Shown in pieces: positions 1 to 6,132 of a stretch of 7,312 nucleotides of DNA (positions are counted from its first letter, which is position 1; the number at the start of each line of letters is the position of its first letter). The position numbers and the translations under genes are program-made. The stretch comes from Prevotellaceae bacterium (GTDB taxonomy: Bacteria > Bacteroidota > Bacteroidia > Bacteroidales > UBA932), in the NCBI GenBank assembly GCA_031284065.1, contig JAITAP010000185.1:1-7312 (forward strand), written 5' to 3'. The notes beneath the pieces were generated by a model. That model did no database searches. It was given only the letters and a program-made list of their open reading frames with translations, and was not told the origin of the DNA.

Positions 1-84
1 ATCTCCTTTTTTCTTGTGAAGCTCCGTCAGGATGCAGCTCTCCACCGATTGACCCTGCTTGGGCATAATAACGACTGTTGCCAT
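1..84 (-). CDS. Dihydrolipoamide acyltransferase (E2) N-terminus, lipoyl domain, partial
   Basis: Only the first 28 codons are present; the gene runs off the left edge. The start is the ATG at 84-82 and the protein begins MATVVIMPKQGQSVESC, continuing to KKKGD. The MPK-G-S-VE pattern followed by a KKxGD turn is the first part of a lipoyl (biotinyl-lipoyl) domain as found at the N-terminus of E2 subunits of 2-oxo acid dehydrogenase complexes (pyruvate, branched-chain or 2-oxoglutarate type). These cytoplasmic enzymes pass acyl groups from lipoate to CoA. The lipoylated lysine itself would lie outside the window. Which 2-oxo acid is used cannot be told from 28 residues, and another lipoyl-domain protein cannot be excluded. 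A promoter with near-consensus boxes lies about 50 nt upstream. Confidence 0.75.
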   Translation of the reverse strand, partial: MATVVIMPKQGQSVESCILTELHKKKGD

Positions 85-133
85 AGTACTTAGGTTTTAT
101 TTTAATTTTTCCAAAAAAATTGTAATAGCGAAG

Positions 134-165
134 CAAAGGTATAAATAATTTCTAAAGCCACTCAA
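134..165 (-). promoter_or_regulatory. Bacteroidetes-type promoter of the E2 gene
   Basis: Read on the minus strand, TTG at 165-163 is followed after 21 nt by TACCTTTG at 141-134. This matches the -33 (TTTG/TTG) and -7 (TAnnTTTG) boxes recognised by the primary sigma factor of Bacteroidetes. The predicted start near 127 would give a leader of about 40 nt before the ATG at 84. The -33 box lies only 3 bp from the first palindrome of the repeat array. Confidence 0.65.
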
Positions 166-168
166 CTT

Positions 169-520
169 CCGCAGGTCAACGACCTGCGGGGCAGTAAGCC
201 CACCCCCATATCTGCTGCCTGCAAGGCAGATTTTTCATAACCGCAGGTCAGCGACCTGCGGAGCGGTAAACTTGCCCCATATCTGCTGCCTGCAAGGCAG
301 GTTTTTCATAACCGCAGGGCAACGACCTGCGGATACGGTAAGCCCATCCCATATCTGCTGCCTGAAAGGCAGATTTTTCATAACCGCAGGTCAGCGACCT
401 GCGGAGCGATAAGCCCACCCCGCATCTGCTGCCTGCAAGGCAGGTTTTTCATAACCGCAGGTCAGCGACCTGCGGATGCGGTAAGCCCACCCCGTATCTG
501 CTGCCTGAAAGGCAGGTTTT
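169..520. repeat. Tandem array of five REP-like double-hairpin units, period 71-72 bp
   Basis: Each unit has a 9-bp stem (arms CCGCAGGTC and GACCTGCGG, loop AGC or AAC) at 169-189, 241-261, 312-332, 384-404 and 455-475. A 24-25 nt spacer follows, then a 6-bp stem (CTGCCT, loop GCA or GAA, AGGCAG) at 215-229, 286-300, 358-372, 429-443 and 501-515, and then the tail TTTTTCATAA. The third large stem has one mismatch. Spacers are near-identical (core GTAAGCCCACCCC, ending ATCTG). The last unit lacks its CATAA tail because the transposase gene begins there: its T-run contains the reverse complement of that gene's TAA stop. The 6-bp hairpin plus five T resembles a weak rho-independent terminator in the plus direction, but no plus-strand gene lies upstream. 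Confidence 0.9.
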
Positions 521-969
521 TAATCTTTCAGAAAGTATCGCTCATCAATATCAATGCCATTATCTATCAGGAACTGTCGGTATTCCTCTGCAAAGTTAAC
601 GGTTTTATGGTGCTCTTTCTGGTTTTTGATATAGTTGATAATCTTTTGTTTGTCGTTCAAGTTGTAGGTAAATGCTGCAAAGCTGACTGCCCACCCCTCA
701 AATTGGGGAAAATTAGGATTGCCGGACAACCATTTACTCGAATATTCTTTGAGTACTTGCATAACGTCGGATACCGCAAAAGCCGGGTGAATATCAACCA
801 GTAGATGAAAGTGATTTTCCGTGCCGCCAATGCGGTACAGCCTCGACTTTTTATCAGCGATAACTTTCATTATGTAAGCGTACAACTCCTTTGCGTGGGC
901 TTCGGGAATTGTGTTTTTACTGTGTTTGGTGCGAAACACAATGTGGTAAAGAAGTCTTGTATAGCTCAT
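520..969 (-). CDS. IS200-like Y1 (HUH) transposase, RAYT type
   Basis: This 149-residue protein is a complete Y1/HUH single-strand transposase domain. Such enzymes nick and rejoin single-stranded DNA at hairpins through a tyrosine-DNA link. The metal-binding HUH motif is H53-F54-H55 (in ENHFHLLVD). The catalytic tyrosine is Y113 in YIKNQ, with Q117 in the usual YxxxQ spacing, followed by KEHH. The N-terminus MSYTRLLYHIVFRTK matches the family's usual first strand, so I chose the ATG at 969-967. An open frame extends upstream to 1128, but it runs through the inverted palindrome and adds 53 residues unlike the family. All visible catalytic residues are intact. No TnpB or other insertion-sequence gene is present, and REP-like palindromes flank it on both sides, so a domesticated RAYT is likelier than an active IS200. 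Confidence 0.9.
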   Translation of the reverse strand: MSYTRLLYHIVFRTKHSKNTIPEAHAKELYAYIMKVIADKKSRLYRIGGTENHFHLLVDIHPAFAVSDVMQVLKEYSSKWLSGNPNFPQFEGWAVSFAAFTYNLNDKQKIINYIKNQKEHHKTVNFAEEYRQFLIDNGIDIDERYFLKD

Positions 970-995
970 AGCATTAATGTTAAGTTCAGCCTCCC

Positions 996-1042
996 CCGCA
1001 GGTCTGCGACCTGCGGTTATGAAAAATCTGCCTTTCAGGCAG
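996..1042 (-). repeat. Inverted single copy of the double-hairpin repeat upstream of the transposase
   Basis: On the minus strand the order is the small stem (1042-1028, loop GAA), the 11-nt link ATTTTTCATAA, and the large stem (1016-996, loop GCA). This equals the tail-joined pair in the left array but in opposite orientation. It ends 26 bp before the transposase ATG, so it would lie in the mRNA leader or promoter region and could fold there. Confidence 0.9.
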
Positions 1043-1153
1043 CACGGTACTCGTTGTTCGTCGCTCCGCCAGAAATTATAAACCTGCATAACATGAGCTA
1101 TTATTCGTTGCAATAAAGCCTCTCTCAAGTGTTGTCTTTACGGGAACTTTGCG

Positions 1154-1190
1154 TAGCGTGAGCTCGCAATTCCATAGCGCCTCACGGCTA
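1154..1190. repeat. Imperfect inverted repeat between transposase and transporter genes
   Basis: TAGCGTGAG (1154-1162) pairs with CTCACGGCTA (1181-1190), with one bulged base and an 18-nt loop. It could be a hairpin in the region between the divergent transposase and transporter genes. There is no T-run, so it is not a typical terminator. The rest of 1043-1241 shows nothing else recognisable. Confidence 0.4.
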
Positions 1191-1241
1191 AGCGATGGGA
1201 GAGCAAGGCGTGTTTTAACCAAAAACAACAAAAAGATATTT

Positions 1242-1271
1242 TTTGGGTTGGAGAAATTATAAGTATATTTA
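1242..1271 (+). promoter_or_regulatory. Candidate promoter for the transporter/kinase gene group
   Basis: TTTG (1242-1245) is followed after 18 nt by TATATTTA (1264-1271), one base off the TAnnTTTG consensus, with spacing slightly short of the usual 19-21. It lies about 45 nt before the transporter start in an A/T-rich stretch. It is a weaker match than the other promoters called here. Confidence 0.4.
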
Positions 1272-1315
1272 CCGACTAAAAATAAGCGTCAAATAAGCAA
1301 TAAAAGTAGCAAAAA

Positions 1316-2494
1316 ATGAAACAAACTTTTTCTCTCTCCAAAGTATTGCCCGTGCTGTTCGGGTTTTTCATCATGGGCTTTTGCGATTTGGTAGGCATCT
1401 CTACCAGCTACGCCGCCGCAGAGTACAACTTGAGCGAGTCGGTGGCCAACTTCCTGCCCTCAATGGTTTTCCTGTGGTTTCTCATCTTCTCCATCCCCAC
1501 GGGGGTGCTGATGAACAAGCTGGGGCGCAAGCGAACGGTAACCGTGAGCATGGTGGTTACGCTGGCGGCCATGCTGCTGCTGGTCATTCCGGACAGCGCC
1601 GTTATATGCTACCTCTCGTTTGCGCTGTTAGGCATTGGTAATACCATCTTGCAGGTGGCGCTAAATCCGCTGCTCACCAACGTGGTGAAAGGCGACAAGC
1701 TGACGAGTAGCCTCACGGCGGGGCAGTTCATCAAGGCGATTTCGTCGTTTTGCGGGCCGCTCATTGCGGGTTGGGCGGCGGTGAGCTTGGGCAGCTGGCA
1801 CTACATGTTCCCCATTTTTGCCGTTGTTACCGTGCTATCCACGCTCTGGCTCATGCTAACGCCCATCGAAGAGGAGCTGCAAGCGGGCAAGGCCATATCG
1901 TTTGGCGCGGCGTTTGGGCTGCTGCGCAGCTCCACCATGCTGATGTTCTTTCTGGGTATTCTGTTTGTGGTGGGGGTTGACGTGGGGATGAACACCGCCA
2001 CGCCTAAGGTGCTGGCCGAGCGGTGCGGGCTAACGACTTCGGAGGCCGGATGGGGAACGAGCATGTACTTTTTGTTTCGCACGGCAGGCGCGTTTATCGG
2101 CGCATTTTTGCTGGCAAGATTTTCGGAGCGGAAATTTTTTGTCATCAGCATGTTGGTTGCCGTGCTGGCCATGCTCGACCTGCTGCTGTTCGCCAACGGC
2201 CAGCTGCACATCCTGTCGATGGTTGCGGTGATAGGCTTTGCAATAGCCAACATTTTCTCCATCATCTTTTCGCTTGCGCTTCGGCACGTGCCGGGCAAGG
2301 CAAATGAAGTTTCGGGGCTAATGATTATGGGCGTTTCCGGAGGCGCAATTATCCCGCCCGTAATGGGGGCGGTTACCGAAGCCATCGGCTCGCAGGCCGG
2401 CTCCCTGCTTACCATTCTGGCGTGCATGGTATATTTGCTGGTTTGCTCGCTGGCAATCAGAAGACCCTCGCAGCCCGTAAAATCTGAAATCTAA
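1316..2494 (+). CDS. MFS transporter, probably sugar permease (FHS/FucP-like)
   Basis: This 392-residue protein is hydrophobic throughout, with a pattern fitting 12 membrane helices in two halves joined by a hydrophilic loop (about 183-195, PIEEELQAGK). The major facilitator motif A is seen as GVLMNKLGRKR (63-73) after helix 2. The MGFCDLVG segment in helix 1 (20-27), QVALNP in helix 4 (113-118) and SGGAIIPP (341-348) late in the C-half recall the fucose/glucose/galactose:H+ symporter (FHS) branch. It would import a solute across the inner membrane, probably by proton coupling. The ROK kinase-like gene starts 17 nt downstream, which supports a sugar substrate, but the sugar itself cannot be read from the sequence. 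The start is the ATG at 1316, preceded by an A-rich leader with no Shine-Dalgarno sequence. Confidence 0.85.
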   Translation: MKQTFSLSKVLPVLFGFFIMGFCDLVGISTSYAAAEYNLSESVANFLPSMVFLWFLIFSIPTGVLMNKLGRKRTVTVSMVVTLAAMLLLVIPDSAVICYLSFALLGIGNTILQVALNPLLTNVVKGDKLTSSLTAGQFIKAISSFCGPLIAGWAAVSLGSWHYMFPIFAVVTVLSTLWLMLTPIEEELQAGKAISFGAAFGLLRSSTMLMFFLGILFVVGVDVGMNTATPKVLAERCGLTTSEAGWGTSMYFLFRTAGAFIGAFLLARFSERKFFVISMLVAVLAMLDLLLFANGQLHILSMVAVIGFAIANIFSIIFSLALRHVPGKANEVSGLMIMGVSGGAIIPPVMGAVTEAIGSQAGSLLTILACMVYLLVCSLAIRRPSQPVKSEI

Positions 2495-2511
2495 AAAATC
2501 TAAAATAAGCT

Positions 2512-3609
2512 ATGTACAGTCAGGATACTCGCACAGTTCTCACGCTTGATGCGGGAGGGCAAAGTTTTCGTTTTTCTGCCATGCGCGGGAACAGCGAAGT
2601 TGTGAAATCGGTAAGGTTGATACCCAACGTCGGCAGCCTTGAGCATTGCCTCAACACGCTGGTGGACGGCTTTACGCAGGTAAACCGTCAGCTGGGCGAG
2701 CCGCCTGTGGCGATTAGCTTCGCCTTTCCGGGACCTGCCGATTACCCGAACGGCGTTATCGGCGATTTGCCCAACTTTCCCGCGTTTAAGGGAGGCGTTC
2801 CGCTCAAAGCGTTTTTGGAGCAAAAATTCGGCCTGCCTGTGTTTATCAACAACGACGGCGACTTGTTTGCCTACGGCGAGGCTTTGGCGGGCTTTTTGCC
2901 CTACGTCAACCGCAAGCTGGAGGAAGCCGGAAGTGTGCGCAGGTACAAGAATCTGGTGGGCGTTACCTTGGGTACGGGCTTCGGGTGCGGGGTGGTGCAG
3001 GGCGCGGCGCTGAACGTTGGCGACAACGCTTCCGCCGCCGAAATTTGGTGCATGCGCGCCAAAAACCTGCCCGACTGCATAGCTGAGGATACGGTGAACA
3101 GTAGCGCCGTGATACGCATGTACAGGCACAACGCCGGCGAAAACCATAACGTGTCGTCGCAGGAAGTGTACGACATTGCAAAGGGAAGCAAGGCGGGAGA
3201 CCGCGCCGCTGCCCTGCGCGCCTTTGAGCTGCTGGGAGATTCGCTGGGCGACGCTCTTGCCAATATCCTCGCGGTGGTAGATGGCTTGGTGGTGATTGGC
3301 GGAGGTATTGCCCAAGCGCACGATTTATTCATGCCCCACGCCGTAGCCGCCATCAACACTACCATTGGCCGCGCCGACGGTAGCCGCGTGCCGCGAATTG
3401 AGCTCACCGCGTACAACGTGGAGGACGAGCCGGAGCTGAACAAATTCCTCAAAGGATCGCCCAAAAAAGTAGCCATTCCCGGAACGGATATAAGCGTGGA
3501 CTACGACCCCGTAAAAAAGGCAGGCATTGGCGTTACCAAGCTGGGCGATTTACGCGCCATATCAATAGGAGCGTACAGCTTTGCGCTGCACCAGCTCAAC
3601 AAGGCGTAG
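2512..3609 (+). CDS. ROK-family sugar kinase-like protein lacking the zinc motif
   Basis: This 365-residue protein has the actin-like ATPase fold of ROK kinases, which phosphorylate glucose, fructose, mannose or amino sugars with ATP. Visible motifs are the phosphate loop DAGG (13-16, usually DxGGT), FPGP (72-75), NND at 113-115 with D115 as the likely catalytic base, LGTGFGCG (153-160) and VIGGG (261-265) for the nucleotide. No DNA-binding N-terminal domain is present, so it is not a ROK repressor. The standard ROK zinc site (E-[IV]-G-H followed by CxCGxxGCxE) is absent: the region reads AAEIWC (175-180) and then only C189. A stretch at about 305-345 (PELNKFLKGSPKKV to VTKLG) looks like an extra C-terminal element. 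It lies 17 nt behind the transporter gene and is probably in its operon. It could be a kinase with a non-standard substrate pocket or a binding protein. Confidence 0.85.
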   Translation: MYSQDTRTVLTLDAGGQSFRFSAMRGNSEVVKSVRLIPNVGSLEHCLNTLVDGFTQVNRQLGEPPVAISFAFPGPADYPNGVIGDLPNFPAFKGGVPLKAFLEQKFGLPVFINNDGDLFAYGEALAGFLPYVNRKLEEAGSVRRYKNLVGVTLGTGFGCGVVQGAALNVGDNASAAEIWCMRAKNLPDCIAEDTVNSSAVIRMYRHNAGENHNVSSQEVYDIAKGSKAGDRAAALRAFELLGDSLGDALANILAVVDGLVVIGGGIAQAHDLFMPHAVAAINTTIGRADGSRVPRIELTAYNVEDEPELNKFLKGSPKKVAIPGTDISVDYDPVKKAGIGVTKLGDLRAISIGAYSFALHQLNKA

Positions 3610-3641
3610 CGGCCTCACATTTTATTAGCATTTCTCACATC

Positions 3642-3959
3642 ATGTATCAACGCTTAACACATTTACTATCGCTGTTTTTCCTGCTGCTGATTTTGGCAGG
3701 TTGCAGCACACACGCACGCCAGATGCGGAAAACGCAAAAAATTTCCATGCAAAACATCAAACGTCAGGAAAGCAAATCGCCGGAAGAGATGATTGGCCCC
3801 GGAGAGGTGGGCAGAAACGACGTCAACTACAAAAATCTGGATAAAATCCGCCATCGGTGCATGTACATTGACAAAAACGGAGAGCGCTGCGGGCGCAGGG
3901 GGAAGAAGAAAAACGGCTACAAATACTGCTTTTGGCATACGCCAAAGGTCAAATATTAG
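3642..3959 (+). CDS. Small lipoprotein with C-terminal Cys/His (zinc-finger-like) module
   Basis: This 105-residue protein begins with a lipoprotein signal peptide: basic start, hydrophobic LLSLFFLLLIL and lipobox LAGC, with C21 the likely lipidated residue. It should be anchored in the inner or outer membrane on the periplasmic or outer side. Residues 22-65 are charged and probably disordered. The C-terminus holds C73, C83, C96 and H99 in the pattern CMYIDKNGERCGRR then YCFWH. This resembles the short C-x8/9-C-x12-C-xx-H modules (DUF5763-like) seen in small bacterial proteins, which are thought to bind zinc, and is followed only by PKVKY. The gene starts 32 nt after the ROK gene and may be co-transcribed. 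No function can be assigned. Signal and lipobox are clear; the zinc reading is inference. Confidence 0.75.
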   Translation: MYQRLTHLLSLFFLLLILAGCSTHARQMRKTQKISMQNIKRQESKSPEEMIGPGEVGRNDVNYKNLDKIRHRCMYIDKNGERCGRRGKKKNGYKYCFWHTPKVKY

Positions 3960-4000
3960 GGCTTCGGAAAAACGGGACAATGCGGCGCAAGCAATAATTC

Positions 4001-5278
4001 TCAATTCTTACGCGTTCCCTGCGAGCTGACCCACGTTACGTTGAGTAGCTTGTCGTGGTAGTCGGTAGGGGAACGGTAGTACACGTATATGCCGTAAATA
4101 TTTTCCGTTTCGCTTGAGCAGGCGTCAATTTTTCTCATATCGAGCACACCGTTTTCATCCACGTATATGTACTTGTAGTTGTAGTAGCCTTGCTTTACGG
4201 GCATCGACAGCTCGTAGGCGCGGCGGCTGTTGTTGTACAGCATGACAAAATCGTTGTGGAGCTCCCATCCCGAAATTTCACCAAAAACGTACACCTTTCC
4301 CTTGAGCGGCTGCCCCATGTACAGCGACAAAAATACGGTGGGGTAATCGCTCCGCGTGTCGCTTTCGCTGCGGTAGCGCTCGTCGCGTATCACGTACCGC
4401 CCGTTAATGTCGGGGCTGTAAAGATACTGCTTAAAAGCCGCATCCGGCTCCAGCTGTACGCAGCGGACGTTGTTGATGGTTGAAATTTCCTGCACGCGCG
4501 GCATCTTGTACTCTATGCTCGAAACGTCGAAGTGGCGGTACTCGCTGCCGCCCGGGTAAAGATTTTTGTTGTGGTGAGAGTAGTCTATGGCGCTGCTGCG
4601 AATAAAGGTAGGCGTTGGCGGAGCTGCGTTCAAAAAGCGGTATCCGTTTTGCTCCACGCGCACCTTGACTTCGGTGTAGGGTTGGCTGATGGGAAACGAG
4701 GCGTGCTCTACCGCGAGCTCGAGCTGCTGGGTGCAGGCGTCGTTTCCGGCAAGCGGCAACATTCGCACGCTAACCTGAACGCCAATGGCGGACGGCTCTA
4801 CCGCCGAAAAGCTCTTTTGAAGCAGCACGGCTTCGGGGTTGTCGCTGTCGTACACCTTAATCAGGTAGTTGCCGGACAGCTTTACCTGCATTTGCGAGTT
4901 GGGAATTTCGAGCGTGTAGCGCGCGTAGCCCACCAGCGTGCCGAACGATTGCTCGCGGTTGCTGATGTAGCCCTCGGGGAAGCCCTCAAGGTAATCGGAA
5001 AAAAGGAGGCTACTTTCGTCCCAATCGGCGTTGCAGAGCACAATTTTGTAGGAGAAGTAGCGAATATCTTCGGCAAGGTCGTCAAACGAAAGTTGCAGCC
5101 GCTCGCTTGAGCCAAGCGCAATAACGGGGTCGGTCATTTCGCTGTTGAGCTTGCGCAGCTGAATGGTTTTAATGTTCTTGTCAAGGCAGGCATCCGCGCC
5201 CTTGCGCAGCTGGCCTGTGGAAAGGTACGGAAAAATTGCGACGAGCGCAAAGAGCACGGAGGAAATAAATTTTGTCAT
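4001..5278 (-). CDS. Type IX secretion system plug-domain protein (DUF5103 family)
   Basis: This 425-residue protein has an N-terminal signal peptide (hydrophobic about 4-20, likely cleaved near STG-Q). Its first domain carries the DUF5103/T9SS plug signatures: FSYKIVLCNADWDES (75-89), SDYLEGF (94-100), YTLEIPN (121-127) and SGNYLIKVY (135-143). A C-terminal E-set or carbohydrate-binding-module-like beta domain shows VYVFGEISGW (329-338) and KQGYYNYKY (362-370), and ends with a YYRSPTDYHD segment. In the family member studied in Flavobacterium, the Plug protein closes the periplasmic face of the SprA translocon channel while it is empty; this one should likewise act at the outer membrane from the periplasm. 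It lies 3 nt behind the cargo-like gene and is clearly in one operon with it. Length is normal for the family. No SprA, PorV or other T9SS gene is in the window. Confidence 0.85.
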   Translation of the reverse strand: MTKFISSVLFALVAIFPYLSTGQLRKGADACLDKNIKTIQLRKLNSEMTDPVIALGSSERLQLSFDDLAEDIRYFSYKIVLCNADWDESSLLFSDYLEGFPEGYISNREQSFGTLVGYARYTLEIPNSQMQVKLSGNYLIKVYDSDNPEAVLLQKSFSAVEPSAIGVQVSVRMLPLAGNDACTQQLELAVEHASFPISQPYTEVKVRVEQNGYRFLNAAPPTPTFIRSSAIDYSHHNKNLYPGGSEYRHFDVSSIEYKMPRVQEISTINNVRCVQLEPDAAFKQYLYSPDINGRYVIRDERYRSESDTRSDYPTVFLSLYMGQPLKGKVYVFGEISGWELHNDFVMLYNNSRRAYELSMPVKQGYYNYKYIYVDENGVLDMRKIDACSSETENIYGIYVYYRSPTDYHDKLLNVTWVSSQGTRKN

Positions 5279-5281
5279 TTT

Positions 5282-5989
5282 TTAGGGTTGTCGTTTGATG
5301 GAAACAAAGCCGTTGTACTTTTGCGCAACGCTGTTGTCGAGGTAAATGGTTAACAAGTAGTAGTAGCTGCCCGCCGGAAGGTTGCTGCCGTCCCAGTCGT
5401 TGGCATAGTTGCGCTTTTGGTAAACCTTGTCGCTGTAACGGTTGAATACCACCAGCTCGTTGTTGGGGTAGTCAAGCAAGCCGGGAATTTCAAAGTAATC
5501 GTTCATGCCGTCGCCGTTGGGGGTAAACATATTCACCTTGCTTGTCAGCACGTTGTTGGACAGCACGCTAATTTTGTGCTGCAAGGTTTTGAGGGTAGCG
5601 CCGTTCTCCCGCAGCAGCAGCGTTTTTACGAAGCTTCCCCTGCGGTCTATGCGCACCGTTACGCCAAACGAAAAAACTTCGCCAACCGGCAGGTGCGAAA
5701 TACCGACAAGGAGGTTGCGGTTGCTTAGCGTATAGTCGGCGGCGCTGCACGATATAAGCGTTGTGCCTTTTGGCATTGAATCTGCCACAAGGATATTGTT
5801 CGCAGCTCTTGCGTCGCAGTTATGCACGCTCACGCTGTAGGTCAGCTCCTCGCCCTGTCGCACCTCAGCTTTGTCTGCGGTAAAGGAAAAGTCTATCTCA
5901 CCGGCAAAGGCAAACGGGGTAAGAATCAGCTGCGCAAACGCAGCAAGCAACATTCTATTTTTGTGTGCCTGTGAAAAAAGTAGATTCAT
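5282..5989 (-). CDS. Secreted protein with T9SS type B sorting domain (CHU_C, gliding-motility-associated C-terminus)
   Basis: This 235-residue protein starts with a signal peptide (cleavage likely after AFA at 29, before GEIDF). Residues about 32-143 form one beta-sandwich like DUF11/conserved-repeat domains (TADKAEVRQGEELTYSVSV, then LVADSMPKGTTLIS). Residues about 152-235 are the type B T9SS sorting domain: FTPNGDGMND (155-164), ELVVFNRY (178-185), NDWDG (197-201), LPAGSYYYLLT (204-214) and GFVSIKR (227-233). It should cross the inner membrane by Sec and the outer membrane by T9SS, ending at or near the cell surface. It is very short for this class, with one domain besides the sorting signal. 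It is first in an operon with the plug-domain gene 3 nt downstream. An internal start at M13 would still leave a signal peptide. Confidence 0.85.
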   Translation of the reverse strand: MNLLFSQAHKNRMLLAAFAQLILTPFAFAGEIDFSFTADKAEVRQGEELTYSVSVHNCDARAANNILVADSMPKGTTLISCSAADYTLSNRNLLVGISHLPVGEVFSFGVTVRIDRRGSFVKTLLLRENGATLKTLQHKISVLSNNVLTSKVNMFTPNGDGMNDYFEIPGLLDYPNNELVVFNRYSDKVYQKRNYANDWDGSNLPAGSYYYLLTIYLDNSVAQKYNGFVSIKRQP

Positions 5990-6062
5990 ATTGTAGCGTT
6001 ATGATTATCTTTGTTTCGTAAAATACAAAAACTGGAGCGTGGCTTGACCTAAAAACCGGTAA

Positions 6063-6094
6063 CAAAAATAGCTATTTTGTTGCAATCACACAAT
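6063..6094 (-). promoter_or_regulatory. Bacteroidetes-type promoter of the T9SS cargo/plug operon
   Basis: On the minus strand, ATTG (6094-6091) is followed after 20 nt by TATTTTTG (6070-6063), an exact TAnnTTTG -7 box at the preferred spacing. A start near 6056 would give a leader of about 67 nt. The -7 box overlaps a perfect 14-bp palindrome, AAAATAGCTATTTT (6065-6078), which could be an operator. Confidence 0.6.
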
Positions 6095-6132
6095 AAAATA
6101 TTCAATGCCCACGTAATTCATAGATATGCAAA

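Larger units (their letters stand above)
169..1045. mobile_element. REP/RAYT-type locus: palindromic repeat array plus Y1 transposase and inverted repeat copy
   Basis: Five tandem double-hairpin units (169-520) lie on one side of a single-domain Y1 transposase gene and one copy in inverted orientation (996-1042) lies on the other. This is the arrangement known for REP-associated tyrosine transposases (RAYTs), where the protein acts on nearby REP/BIME palindromes as single-stranded DNA. The outer limits are a judgement: no target duplication or classic insertion-sequence end was seen. Confidence 0.55.

Noticed and set aside
286..306. True rho-independent terminators within each repeat
   Set aside because: The CTGCCT/AGGCAG stem plus T-run looks terminator-like, but the stem is only 6 bp and no plus-strand gene precedes the array, so the feature is treated as part of the repeat.
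169..520. CRISPR array
   Set aside because: The 71-72 bp units are near-identical along their full length, including the parts between palindromes. There are no unique spacers and no cas genes, so REP-type repeats fit better.
520..1128. Transposase starting at 1128 (202 residues)
   Set aside because: The first 53 residues cross the inverted palindrome and do not resemble the family N-terminus, which begins at the ATG at 969-967.
3960..4000. Shared terminator between the convergent lipoprotein and plug genes
   Set aside because: The 41-nt gap has no convincing stem followed by a T-run in either direction.
6006..6013. Plus-strand -7 box TATCTTTG for the HsdR_N-like gene
   Set aside because: The -7 match is exact, but no TTG or TTTG lies 19-21 nt upstream and the gene starts 120 nt away.
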